Shown here in pieces: positions 8,137 to 16,313 of a DNA stretch of 26,460 nucleotides; within the stretch, counting starts at the first letter, position 1, and each line of letters opens with the position of its first letter. The notes below the pieces were generated by a model. That model saw nothing but the letters and a program-made list of their open reading frames with translations, did no database searches and had not been told where the DNA came from. Source of the DNA: Firmicutes bacterium AM31-12AC (GTDB lineage Bacteria > Bacillota > Clostridia > Lachnospirales > Lachnospiraceae). The DNA lies in assembly GCA_003480425.1 (NCBI GenBank), contig QUJA01000035.1, positions 1-26,460 of the forward strand, written 5' to 3'. The position numbers and the translations under genes are program-made.

Positions 8137-8167
8137 ATTATAAAAGGTGACCTAAGGTCACCTTCAA
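8137..8167 (-). promoter_or_regulatory. rfbA promoter with dyad in a 19-bp spacer
   Basis: On the minus strand TTGAAG (8162-8167) and TATAAT (8137-8142) are separated by 19 bp, longer than the optimal 17. The spacer is filled by a perfect 10-bp inverted repeat (8144-8153 and 8155-8164: AAGGTGACCT / AGGTCACCTT). A dyad in an overlong spacer is the signature of promoters untwisted by MerR-family activators. The same dyad could instead serve as the glmS terminator (9-bp stem, 3-nt loop, then UUUUA). Confidence 0.6.
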
Positions 8168-8194
8168 GTACTTTTTTTAATTTTTATAAAATTT

Positions 8195-10033
8195 TTATTC
8201 TACTGTAACACTTTTCGCAAGGTTTCTCGGCTTATCTACATCCAATCCCTTTGCAACAGATACATAATATCCAAGCAACTGAAGAGGGATAACTGCCAAT
8301 GAAGTAGCAAAATGTTCATCTGTCTTCGGAACATAGACTGCAAAATCTGCTGTATCTTCTATATTATAATTGCCATAATGTGTCAGGCCCATCAGATATG
8401 CGCCACGACTCTTCACCTCAACCAGATTTGAAACTGTTTTTTCATATAAATGATCCTGTGTCAGAACACCGATCACCAACGTTCCATCCTCAATCAAACT
8501 GATTGTTCCATGCTTCAATTCACCTGCTGCATATGCCTCTGAATGAATATAACTGATCTCTTTCATCTTAAGGCTGCCTTCCAGACAGATTGCATAATCG
8601 ATTCCTCTTCCAATAAAGAATACATCCTTTGAGTTTGCATATTTCGCTGCAAACCACTGAATACGCTCCTTATCTTCCAGAATCTTGCCAATCTTTCGAG
8701 GAATTGTAGTAAGTTCCTGAATCATTTCACAATATTTTTCCTCAGAAATCGTTTCACGTACCTTTGCCAACTGCAGCGCCAGTGCATACGATGCAATCAG
8801 CTGTGTGCTGTACGCTTTTGTCGTTGCAACCGAAATTTCCGGTCCTGCAAGTGTATAAAATACATTATCAGCCTCACGTGCAATTGAAGAACCTACAACA
8901 TTCACAATCGCAAGTGTCTTAACACCAAGCTCCTTTGACTCACGAAGTGCAGCCAAAGTATCTGCTGTCTCTCCCGACTGGCTGACCAAAATAACGAGAC
9001 CATTTTTATCCAAAATCGGTTTACGATAACGGAACTCTGATGCAAGCTCGACACGTACCGGAATTCTTGCCAGATCCTCGATCACATACTGTGCTGCAAC
9101 ACCAACATGATATGCCGAACCACATGCCACAATATAAATCTGGCTGATTTCCTTCATCTCTTCCTCTGTCAGGCCAACTTCTGTCAGATCAATCTTGCCA
9201 TCCTTCAAAACAGAATTCAAAGTATCCTCTACCACCTTCGGCTGCTCATGGATCTCTTTCATCATAAAATGCTCAAATCCACCCTTTTCAGCTGCCTCAG
9301 TATCCCATTTGATCTCAACAAGCTCTTTCTCGATCTCATCTCCATCCAGGTTATAAAATGTAATATTCCCCTTCTGCAGACGGGCAATCTCCATATTACC
9401 GATATAATATACATTTCTAGTATATTTCAAAATAGCCGGAACATCAGAAGCAATGTAAGACTCACCATTCTCCACACCTAAGATCATCGGGCTGTCTTTT
9501 CTTGCCACATAAATCTCTTCCGGATACTCCTTAAACATCACTGCCAATGCGTAAGACCCACGAATACGGACCATTGCATGATTGATTGCATCAATTGGCG
9601 TACCAAGATACTTCTTATAATAATAATCGATCAATTTGATCGCAACCTCAGTATCTGTCTCAGAATAAAAGACATAACCCTTTTTCACAAGCTTATCCTT
9701 TAATTCCTGATAGTTCTCGATAATCCCGTTATGTACACCTACTACATTACCATCATCACTGCAATGTGGATGTGCATTTGTCTCGGATGGTTCTCCATGT
9801 GTTGCCCATCTTGTATGTCCTATACCACAATTTCCGGCTACCGCACGTCCATCATCTGTCTTCTCACAAAGAACACTCAGACGTCCCTTTGCTTTTACCA
9901 CTCTGACCGGTGCCTCACCGTCACGAACCGCAATTCCCGAAGAATCATATCCACGATACTCCAGCTTTGACAATCCATCCAGCAAAACCGGAGCTGCATT
10001 TTTGTGTCCGTTAAATCCTACTATTCCACACAT
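8195..10033 (-). CDS. glmS: Glutamine-fructose-6-phosphate aminotransferase (isomerizing)
   Basis: This 612-aa enzyme makes glucosamine-6-phosphate from fructose-6-phosphate and glutamine, the committed step to UDP-GlcNAc for peptidoglycan. The N-terminal glutaminase begins MCGIVGF with Cys2 as nucleophile after Met removal, followed by GYDSSGIAV, GHTRWATHGEPS and HNGIIENY. Two SIS sugar-isomerase domains follow (VACGSAYHVG, SQSGETADTLAALRE; FIGRGIDYAICLEGSLKMKEISYIHSEAYAAGELKHG), and the protein ends PRNLAKSVTVE, the conserved C-terminus. The ATG at 10033 is fixed by the need for Cys2, with GGGAG upstream. The leader from its promoter is only about 80 nt and shows no glmS ribozyme core. Its stop is 30 nt from the rfb promoter dyad. 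Confidence 0.98.
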   Translation of the reverse strand: MCGIVGFNGHKNAAPVLLDGLSKLEYRGYDSSGIAVRDGEAPVRVVKAKGRLSVLCEKTDDGRAVAGNCGIGHTRWATHGEPSETNAHPHCSDDGNVVGVHNGIIENYQELKDKLVKKGYVFYSETDTEVAIKLIDYYYKKYLGTPIDAINHAMVRIRGSYALAVMFKEYPEEIYVARKDSPMILGVENGESYIASDVPAILKYTRNVYYIGNMEIARLQKGNITFYNLDGDEIEKELVEIKWDTEAAEKGGFEHFMMKEIHEQPKVVEDTLNSVLKDGKIDLTEVGLTEEEMKEISQIYIVACGSAYHVGVAAQYVIEDLARIPVRVELASEFRYRKPILDKNGLVILVSQSGETADTLAALRESKELGVKTLAIVNVVGSSIAREADNVFYTLAGPEISVATTKAYSTQLIASYALALQLAKVRETISEEKYCEMIQELTTIPRKIGKILEDKERIQWFAAKYANSKDVFFIGRGIDYAICLEGSLKMKEISYIHSEAYAAGELKHGTISLIEDGTLVIGVLTQDHLYEKTVSNLVEVKSRGAYLMGLTHYGNYNIEDTADFAVYVPKTDEHFATSLAVIPLQLLGYYVSVAKGLDVDKPRNLAKSVTVE

Positions 10034-10121
10034 ATAACTTCTCCCATATTTTAAAACATCTCTTTTGTTACCAAATATATGCGAATCTTCTTTTATGAGC
10101 CGCAAAATATATTCGGTTGTA

Positions 10122-10150
10122 AGTATAACTTATTTTTCATAATTATGCAA
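10122..10150 (-). promoter_or_regulatory. glmS promoter
   Basis: On the minus strand TTGCAT (10145-10150), 17 bp, then TATACT (10122-10127), about 90 nt before the glmS ATG. The -35 abuts that of the divergent HAD promoter, and the two share the palindrome TGCAATTGCA (10146-10155). Confidence 0.6.
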
Positions 10151-10179
10151 TTGCAAGACGAAACAATCTATTGTAAAAT
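10151..10179 (+). promoter_or_regulatory. Promoter of the HAD hydrolase gene
   Basis: TTGCAA (10151-10156), a 17-bp spacer and TAAAAT (10174-10179) lie 54 nt before the ATG at 10234. The -35 box is back to back with that of glmS. Confidence 0.55.
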
Positions 10180-10233
10180 AAAATTAATTTTTTACATTAT
10201 TTGCTCAAAAATGGGCAGAAAAGAGGCTCTGAT

Positions 10234-10824
10234 ATGAAATATAAAAATATTGTTTTCGACTACGGAAATGTCATTGCAAAATTCGATGGTCTTGCCATTT
10301 TAAGATCCTTTTGCGAATCCCAAGAAGATGCCGACCTGCTGCGTGACATCGTCTACCGCCAATGGCCGGACCTCGACCGGGGCACACTCGAGTACGATGA
10401 TTACCTGCAAAGTACACTGGAATTAACACCGCCGCGACTTCAAGATACCGTCCGCACATTCTTTCACGACTGGCCAAAAGAAGTCACACACCTTTCAAAC
10501 ACCCTTGCATTTATCAAAGAATTAAATGAGCGTCAAATCCCGATCTATCTCTTATCCAACGCTCCTACTTACTTTGCTGATTATATGGCAGATTCAGAAT
10601 TATTAAAAAGCTTCAACGGCGTCATTTTCTCAGGTCCTATCAAAATGGCAAAACCAGACCTAGATATTTATGAGTACTTCTTTAAGCATTTTAATCTCAA
10701 TCCAGAAGAATGCTTCTTCATCGATGACCTTCCACAAAATATCGAAGGTGCCAAAAATGCCGGAATGGATGGTATTGTCTTTACCGGAAATATTGATGAG
10801 GTAAAAAAACAGATTGAATTTTAG
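10234..10824 (+). CDS. HAD-superfamily phosphatase (YihX-like)
   Basis: This 196-aa soluble HAD subfamily IA hydrolase has motif I FDYGNVI (nucleophile Asp in DxGNV, as in E. coli YihX, where glycine replaces the usual second Asp), motif II IYLLSNAP, motif III Lys in KMAKPD and motif IV FFIDDLPQNIEGA. YihX removes phosphate from alpha-glucose-1-phosphate, and the place beside rfbA and glmS makes a sugar-phosphate substrate attractive, but specificity cannot be read from sequence. The ATG at 10234 has AGAGG 7-8 nt upstream; a TTG at 10201 in frame has no site. It diverges from glmS and ends at a strong bidirectional terminator. Confidence 0.85.
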   Translation: MKYKNIVFDYGNVIAKFDGLAILRSFCESQEDADLLRDIVYRQWPDLDRGTLEYDDYLQSTLELTPPRLQDTVRTFFHDWPKEVTHLSNTLAFIKELNERQIPIYLLSNAPTYFADYMADSELLKSFNGVIFSGPIKMAKPDLDIYEYFFKHFNLNPEECFFIDDLPQNIEGAKNAGMDGIVFTGNIDEVKKQIEF

Positions 10825-10880
10825 TTCATAAAATTTTTGCAATTTTTAAAACTCCGAAGATGTCGCATACATGGAAACAA

Positions 10881-10920
10881 AAAAATCGTTAAGGCACATA
10901 TCAAAGCCTTAACGATTTTT
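10881..10920 (+). terminator. Bidirectional terminator
   Basis: AAAAATCGTTAAGGC (10881-10895) pairs perfectly over 15 bp with 10906-10920, with a 10-nt loop. The A-run at one base and T-run at the other give U-tracts on both strands, fitting its place between the convergent HAD and ddh genes. Confidence 0.9.
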
Positions 10921-10981
10921 ATCTTTATATGATATATTATCAACTTCTGAAATACAAACAACAAAAGCGTTTACTTTAATC

Positions 10982-11968
10982 TTACAACAAATGTTTTCTC
11001 AATTCAGCTCCGCTCTTCGCACTCAAATATGCAGGTGCAATATCAAACACTGTCTTACATCCAGACTGACCTTCCTGCGCCAGTTTGTAAGCTGCTCTTG
11101 CATAGGCAACGAGCACAGACGCTGTAAACTCCGGATTAGAATCCAGCTTCAAGCTATACTCGATAAGATGCTTATTCTCTCCATCCCATCCTGTCTTTCC
11201 ACTGCGAAGCACGAATCCACCATGTGGGATTCCACTGTGATTTGCTTTCAACTCTTCCTCACTGATAAAATGTACGGTTGTATCATAATCTGAGAAATAG
11301 TTTGGCATTGTCTTAATCTCTTCTTCAACCTTCGCTGCATCTGCACCCTCTTCAAGCACTACAAAGCACTCTCTTGTATGCTTCTGTCTTGTTGTCAGCT
11401 CCGGATTCTCCCCGTTACGAACTGCTTCCAGTGCAGCCTCTACCGGAATTGTATACTGCTTTCCATCTTTGACACCTTCCACGCGGCGGATTGCATCCGA
11501 ATGTCCCTGACTAACACCCTTGCCCCAGAAAGTATAGTCCTTACCTTCCGGCAAGATTGCATTTGCATAAAGTCTGTTCAAAGAGAACATACCAGGATCC
11601 CAGCCTACAGAAATAATGCCGACATTACCACCTTTTTTAGCTGCCGCATCAACATCCTCAAAATGTTCCGGAATTCTTGCATGTGTATCAAAGCTGTCAA
11701 TGACATTGAACATCTCTGCATACACTGGTGTCTGCTTTGGAAGATCTGTTGCACTTCCTCCACAAAGAATCATTACATCAATCTTATCTTTCCAATCCTG
11801 CACATCCGCAATACGGCATACAGGAACATCCTCTGTTAAAATCTGAACTGTTGCAGGATCTCTACGTGTAAATACTGCCGCCAGTTCCATATCTGCATTC
11901 TGTTTAATTGCACACTCTACACCTCTTCCAAGGTTACCATATCCTAAAATACCAATTCTAATGCTCAT
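10982..11968 (-). CDS. ddh: meso-Diaminopimelate dehydrogenase
   Basis: This 328-aa NADPH-dependent enzyme makes meso-2,6-diaminopimelate in one step from tetrahydrodipicolinate, feeding peptidoglycan and lysine. The N-terminal Rossmann motif GILGYGNLGRGVE (7-19) followed by FTRRDP is typical of Ddh. Further marks are LCGGSATDLPKQTP, VIDSFDTHARIPEHF, SVGWDPGMFSLNRLYANAILP, FWGKGVSQGHSDAIRRV and IPHGGFVLRSG, covering the substrate and dimer regions. GGAGG lies 7 nt before the ATG. It has its own promoter and shares a terminator with the HAD gene; the gene upstream on the same strand belongs to another unit. Confidence 0.96.
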   Translation of the reverse strand: MSIRIGILGYGNLGRGVECAIKQNADMELAAVFTRRDPATVQILTEDVPVCRIADVQDWKDKIDVMILCGGSATDLPKQTPVYAEMFNVIDSFDTHARIPEHFEDVDAAAKKGGNVGIISVGWDPGMFSLNRLYANAILPEGKDYTFWGKGVSQGHSDAIRRVEGVKDGKQYTIPVEAALEAVRNGENPELTTRQKHTRECFVVLEEGADAAKVEEEIKTMPNYFSDYDTTVHFISEEELKANHSGIPHGGFVLRSGKTGWDGENKHLIEYSLKLDSNPEFTASVLVAYARAAYKLAQEGQSGCKTVFDIAPAYLSAKSGAELRKHLL

Positions 11969-12001
11969 ATTGATTCCTCCTGTGTTTCTTAACCGAGTCT
12001 T

Positions 12002-12031
12002 ATTATAAACCCATTAAGAGTTTGTGCGCAA
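12002..12031 (-). promoter_or_regulatory. ddh promoter
   Basis: On the minus strand TTGCGC (12026-12031), 18 bp, then a consensus TATAAT (12002-12007), 34 nt upstream of the ddh start. No terminator separates it from the preceding GHKL gene. Confidence 0.65.
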
Positions 12032-12041
12032 TAATTTTTTT

Positions 12042-15000
12042 CTATCCTTTTGGGATGGTTTCATTCCACGCTGTAAATAATTCCAGCAGAAATGTTCTAT
12101 AAAGTGTTTCTATTTTTTCACGTTCTGCCTCGCTATTATTACTTTTTGTCCTACATAGATAATTTATTACTTTTCTGTCCAATTCTCTATTTTTAATCGT
12201 TTCCACACATTTTTCGGGATTCCACGCATTCATGTTACATTCATCCATAAATTCTCTTATGCCTTTTTGGTAATCCCATGCCGGAACAGTTGCATAAAGA
12301 CATGGTACCTCCAACAACTCATTATAGCCTGTATTAAAATCTGCTATTTCTCTATATTCATCAAATGCCGGTATAATAACTTCAATTTCATCTGTCTGTT
12401 GATAAAATCTAGAATTATCAATTTTTTCCCAAAATCTTCTATATATCTCCCACTTTTCTTGTTGTGTAGCACTGATTCCATGACTTCCTTTTTGTGTTGG
12501 CTCAAGTTTAAGCCCCCAGCCTTTCTTTAACTCCTCTATTCCAATTATTTCAAATCTTTGCAACATGGGAATACAATCATAAACTAATTGTTTTTTTTCT
12601 CTTGCAACAACTACTGATTTCTCATCTATAATCTGTTCTACAGAAGCCGGACTTATCATATCGTATCCAAATCCACCATAAATACTGCCTTTCATATACA
12701 AAATCCATACATCTCTTTCCAGACTGCTGACCTCACGGTCTTTTGGAATATCTAAAAGCAAATACAGATATGGCTGATCTAATTCCAACGACATCAACAG
12801 ATTATCACGATATGTTCCTCGAAAACGCCACTCTCTAAAGGCAATCGCCGAAGCAGGAAATAACAAGTCATTTATAGCCGAAATTTCAAAATGATTTACC
12901 TCTCCTATTCCCCTATAATATCTAAGCATCGTCATTATATTTTCTGGAATATATTTCGTCTTTTTCCACCGATGCATATTAGGAAATCTTTTATTAAATT
13001 CTGTTTTTATTAACTGCTTCCATTTTTCTTCTTGCCCATCTATCCTCTGCAATTTCATCGCATACTGAATAATCATATGTCCCCAGATATAGCAATAATG
13101 CTTTAAAATATTAATCAACTGATTATTAAAATATGGTTGCAAAAAATATAAATCTTTCACTCGCCAGTCTGATTTCCATTTTCTCAGCAAATAATCCAGA
13201 AATTCAAATGCTTTTATTTCCATTTTCTGAAGCATGTCCACAGCATCCACCCTGTATTCATTAGCTGCCAATGCCTGTATATCTAACTTAAGAACTGCAT
13301 CTACGAAATTTAAACACATTAGATAAGTCACAATCCTGACTTCCAATGTTCTTACTTTTCTTGTGCTTTCTGCCGGAAAAATCAATTTTTTCTTCTTGCA
13401 TATCATTTTCCATACATCAGTCTCCGATATTTCCTTTGCATAATACTTTGTTGCTAGATCTCTTATTCCTTCCCTGTATGCACTTACAACCATATCCTGA
13501 CGTTGTTCTATCATCAAGTTCATATAACATTCTTTTGCAAAAGAAAGAATCTCGTTTAATGACAATCGTATCTGTTTTTTTGCCTCATAAGTAAGTTTCA
13601 TTCGTGCCGCATCTATTACATCATTGCCTTCTCCTGCCAAAATATCCATATAATCAATTACAAATAAAGCATCTCTTATACTAATATTATCTTCTACATG
13701 CATTCCCATAAAAGCCAAGACGTTCTGCTGCTCATTTATGTTATATAGTATCCCTATATTGTTATATTCTGAATATGATAAAATTTTAGCATTTATTACA
13801 TACCTTTTTTCCTTATCATATACGATGAAATATTGATAATTATATCCAAAACAATATTCATATCTACTATTGCCATCAATATCTCCCTTGCATGATTCAC
13901 CAATACAACTAGTCAATTCATTAACCCATGTTGACATCGTCAATGCCGGTAATATATATTCATCCTCATTAAAGTAAACTGGTACAATTGGCGTTTTACA
14001 AAATTTTTCTATATGATTGATAATTAATTTCTCATATTCATTTTCATATTCTTTTAAATAAGATCCCTCCATCTCTCCAAAAAACTGTGACTTCTGAGCC
14101 TTATTCAAATGAAATTTAAATGATATTTTTGTTCCTTGCGCACGTGGGGTTTCTGCTTGCTGACAAAATGCATAGCCACTTTTTTTACCGGAATACAGCA
14201 ACATTTCGTTTGTTTGCTCTTCACAATCTGACTTTGTATATATCTTCATCTCATCTGTAACAGTAAACACAGTATGTAAACCTATACCGAATGCTCCTGT
14301 CGGTTTTAACCATTCCGGCATACTTTCAAATTCTTTTTTATAATTTTGACGATTTTTCCAACTGCTTCCTGTCTTTAGAATATGTTCCTGAAATTCTTTC
14401 ACACTGATTCCTATACCAGAGTCTTCAATCGAAAAATCTACAGTATCTGTCTCTTCATGATATTTTGCTGAAATATTAATTGCATATCTCTCAAATATTC
14501 CCGGAAACATTCTCTCTACCTGGAACGGAGAAATTTCATATTTATACTTTGGTATTTTTCCTTTGATTTGCCTCCAAATCTGAATCTTGGATGCATCAAT
14601 CGCATTTTGTATCAATTCGCGTATAAAAATAAAACCTTCATTCTGATAAATACTGATATTCTCAATCAAAGAATACGCTTTTTCCTGTGAAAAAGAAAAT
14701 CTCAGATTCTGATTCCCAGATGATATTTCTTTCCCATTCAACAGAATTTTATATTCTATCTCCGGAATCTTACGATTCCAATGCTTTGGGAATATCTTGT
14801 TCACATTTAATTTTGCTGAATTAACCTCTCCCTCCATCCAATTTTTCCAATTGACATGCTCTCGAATTGTCTGCTGATATACTTTCATACATCTACTTTC
14901 AAATTTTTCTTTATCATTACAAGCATCTTCCTTCATCCAGTCTATCGCACACTCTTGCTCAATACACTTTCTATCAACATTCGCAACTACTTGTATCTTA

Positions 15001-15239
15001 TCAGTAGAAATATGCAACGTTTCTACTGATAAATGCTTAAAATAATGTGCCAGATTATCATCTTGTAATGTGCCAAATGTTGCAATTCCAATTTTATTAA
15101 ACCTGTCATTATCCAAATCGCACAAATCTCCCATGCGAAGTAACCATGCAATTAGTCTGGGATGAAATTCTTCCCCTGCAAAAGTATCTACAATCACTAA
15201 ATCGTTCAACATGTTTTCGAAATTGCCCGTATGTGCCAT
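12042..15239 (-). CDS. Large Hsp90-like (GHKL) ATPase with the end of an HD domain
   Basis: This 1065-aa protein begins with the tail of an HD phosphohydrolase domain (FHPRLIAWLLRMGDLCDLDNDRF, about 25-47, with the last metal-binding Asp). An Hsp90-type ATPase follows: N-box FIRELIQNAIDA (205-216; Glu208, Asn212, Asp215), DSGIGIS (273-279) and GAFGIGLHTVF (316-326), all close to Hsp90's RELISNASDA / DtGIG / GQFGVGFYSAF. ATP binding is therefore likely. The remaining 700 or so residues, rich in aromatic and charged residues, match nothing I know. The ATG at 15239 has no ribosome site and lies 14 nt after the stop of the HD ORF in another frame; one added base would join them. Related HD plus Hsp90-like proteins occur as accessory genes in bacteria, and a role in stress or phage defence is speculation. 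Confidence 0.8.
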   Translation of the reverse strand: MAHTGNFENMLNDLVIVDTFAGEEFHPRLIAWLLRMGDLCDLDNDRFNKIGIATFGTLQDDNLAHYFKHLSVETLHISTDKIQVVANVDRKCIEQECAIDWMKEDACNDKEKFESRCMKVYQQTIREHVNWKNWMEGEVNSAKLNVNKIFPKHWNRKIPEIEYKILLNGKEISSGNQNLRFSFSQEKAYSLIENISIYQNEGFIFIRELIQNAIDASKIQIWRQIKGKIPKYKYEISPFQVERMFPGIFERYAINISAKYHEETDTVDFSIEDSGIGISVKEFQEHILKTGSSWKNRQNYKKEFESMPEWLKPTGAFGIGLHTVFTVTDEMKIYTKSDCEEQTNEMLLYSGKKSGYAFCQQAETPRAQGTKISFKFHLNKAQKSQFFGEMEGSYLKEYENEYEKLIINHIEKFCKTPIVPVYFNEDEYILPALTMSTWVNELTSCIGESCKGDIDGNSRYEYCFGYNYQYFIVYDKEKRYVINAKILSYSEYNNIGILYNINEQQNVLAFMGMHVEDNISIRDALFVIDYMDILAGEGNDVIDAARMKLTYEAKKQIRLSLNEILSFAKECYMNLMIEQRQDMVVSAYREGIRDLATKYYAKEISETDVWKMICKKKKLIFPAESTRKVRTLEVRIVTYLMCLNFVDAVLKLDIQALAANEYRVDAVDMLQKMEIKAFEFLDYLLRKWKSDWRVKDLYFLQPYFNNQLINILKHYCYIWGHMIIQYAMKLQRIDGQEEKWKQLIKTEFNKRFPNMHRWKKTKYIPENIMTMLRYYRGIGEVNHFEISAINDLLFPASAIAFREWRFRGTYRDNLLMSLELDQPYLYLLLDIPKDREVSSLERDVWILYMKGSIYGGFGYDMISPASVEQIIDEKSVVVAREKKQLVYDCIPMLQRFEIIGIEELKKGWGLKLEPTQKGSHGISATQQEKWEIYRRFWEKIDNSRFYQQTDEIEVIIPAFDEYREIADFNTGYNELLEVPCLYATVPAWDYQKGIREFMDECNMNAWNPEKCVETIKNRELDRKVINYLCRTKSNNSEAEREKIETLYRTFLLELFTAWNETIPKG

Positions 15240-15253
15240 AGATATCTTATTAA

Positions 15254-15844
15254 TTATTTTAATGATGCGTACCGGAAGAATGAATCCTCTACACGCAACA
15301 GCTCTCCTATACGATTTTCTTTATCCGATAAATTTTGAATACGTCGACCATGCTGTGGACGGAAATATTCCATCAATACAATCGTAATTGCCTGCTTTAT
15401 ATCTAAAGGCCACACTGCTGCTTCCACTTTTTCCTTTTCTACATCCAATAATATTCTAACAGCTTTTCCAATTGTAGAAGTATCCGATTGATATTCCTTT
15501 AAAAACTGCTGGAATTCATTTGACACCCATATTTCTCGAACTTCCTGCTCCGTATATAACATCCCAACATCATGCATATACGCACACATTAATATAAGGA
15601 ATGTATCTATTCCTGTCAGTTTCTTTATTCTATCTTTCCCCAGTATGTTTTCAATTGCTGATACAATATTTGCAGAATGCCACGTATCGTGTGTACTGTA
15701 TGTCGGATAAGTCGTAACTATTGAAGATAAATATCTAATTAACTTTCTTTTCTGCAAATCATATACACTTTGCAGACTATGATTTGTATCATGATGTTTA
15801 CTTACTTGATGCAAATGCTCCTCTAATGTATATTTCTTTTTCAT
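15254..15844 (-). CDS. HD-domain protein, N-terminal part of a split HD/Hsp90-like protein
   Basis: This 196-aa ORF carries most of an HD metal-dependent phosphohydrolase domain: His52 and His56 in STHDTWHSANIV, the HD pair at 91-92 (CAYMHDVGM), and YFRPQHG later. The last catalytic Asp is absent here and appears instead at the start of the next ORF, so neither ORF holds a whole domain. It ends ...RYASLK just before the 1065-aa ATPase. The start is clear: GGAGG six bases before the ATG at 15844. The ORFs probably derive from one protein, now split by a frameshift in an A4 run (15257-15260), unless -1 frameshifting occurs. HD enzymes hydrolyse nucleotides or cyclic nucleotides; the substrate here is unknown. 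Confidence 0.8.
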   Translation of the reverse strand: MKKKYTLEEHLHQVSKHHDTNHSLQSVYDLQKRKLIRYLSSIVTTYPTYSTHDTWHSANIVSAIENILGKDRIKKLTGIDTFLILMCAYMHDVGMLYTEQEVREIWVSNEFQQFLKEYQSDTSTIGKAVRILLDVEKEKVEAAVWPLDIKQAITIVLMEYFRPQHGRRIQNLSDKENRIGELLRVEDSFFRYASLK

Positions 15845-15898
15845 CCTTTTCCTCCTGTTTTCTCCATTAATCCCAGTATATAAGTCCTCATTGAATTT

Positions 15899-16018
15899 TT
15901 ATTTCATATTAATTACTTCTTCCATTCTCTCATTAAGTTTATCAAGCTTCTTACTGGGTAAATTAAAAATAATAACTAAAATTAAATATAAAATAATAAT
16001 TGTTCTTACTTTCAACAT
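15899..16018 (-). CDS. 39-aa small membrane protein (predicted)
   Basis: This small ORF encodes a 39-residue peptide with a basic start (MLKVR), a single hydrophobic helix (about residues 6-20) and a strongly charged amphipathic tail (SKKLDKLNERMEEV). GGAG lies 7 nt before the ATG. A TATAAT box (16094-16099) and tandem Spo0A-like sites lie upstream. It is 54 nt ahead of the HD ORF on the same strand, so co-transcription is likely. The shape fits a small membrane regulator or a type I toxin-like peptide; I recognise no family. Confidence 0.5.
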   Translation of the reverse strand: MLKVRTIIILYLILVIIFNLPSKKLDKLNERMEEVINMK

Positions 16019-16093
16019 ATTCTTTCTCCATTGTATTTTTATTAACATCTATACGTTTTTCATCTTAATTCACTTGGTATTTGTACAATATAT

Positions 16094-16171
16094 ATTATAT
16101 TAACACATTTTTCGAGATATTAATTCTATATATTGATTAGTTCAAAATAAATCATTCGACAAATTTCGACA
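16094..16171 (-). promoter_or_regulatory. Promoter region with tandem Spo0A-like boxes
   Basis: Reading the minus strand, TGTCGAA occurs at 16165-16171 and again at 16155-16161, exactly one helical turn (10 bp) apart. This matches the Spo0A '0A box' core and the tandem arrangement known at Spo0A-controlled promoters. A TATAAT at 16094-16099 lies about 60 bp downstream, with only a weak -35 (TTAATA), as often seen for activated promoters. It would drive the 39-aa ORF and the HD/Hsp90-like genes. Spo0A control is inferred. Confidence 0.5.
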
Positions 16172-16212
16172 TTTTTTGACTCTTGAACATTCTTCTGATA
16201 TCTTCCATTTAT

Positions 16213-16313
16213 TCCACAGTTGAATCATTGTACGAAGCTCTTAACAAGGACCTGCAATTACTGCAAGATGTTCTCCGCCTCCACAGTTGAATCATTGTAC
16301 GAAGCTCTTAACA
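16213..16313. repeat. 34-bp tandem direct repeat
   Basis: An identical 34-nt sequence (starting TCCACAGTTGAATC, ending CTCTTAACA) occurs at 16213-16246 and 16280-16313, separated by 33 nt. The unit-spacer lengths mimic a two-repeat CRISPR mini-array, but both copies read as the same peptide (STVESLYEALN) and no cas gene is near, so a duplicated piece of coding sequence is more likely. Confidence 0.75.

Noticed and set aside
8144..8164. Dyad as a simple glmS terminator only
   Set aside because: It could work as one, but the exact 19-bp spacing between good -35 and -10 boxes argues for a promoter role as well; kept as a dual call.
10034..10121. glmS ribozyme upstream of glmS
   Set aside because: The leader from the likely promoter is only about 80 nt, and no ribozyme core sequence could be recognised.
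16213..16313. CRISPR array
   Set aside because: Only two repeats, no cas genes in the window, and both repeats encode the same peptide.
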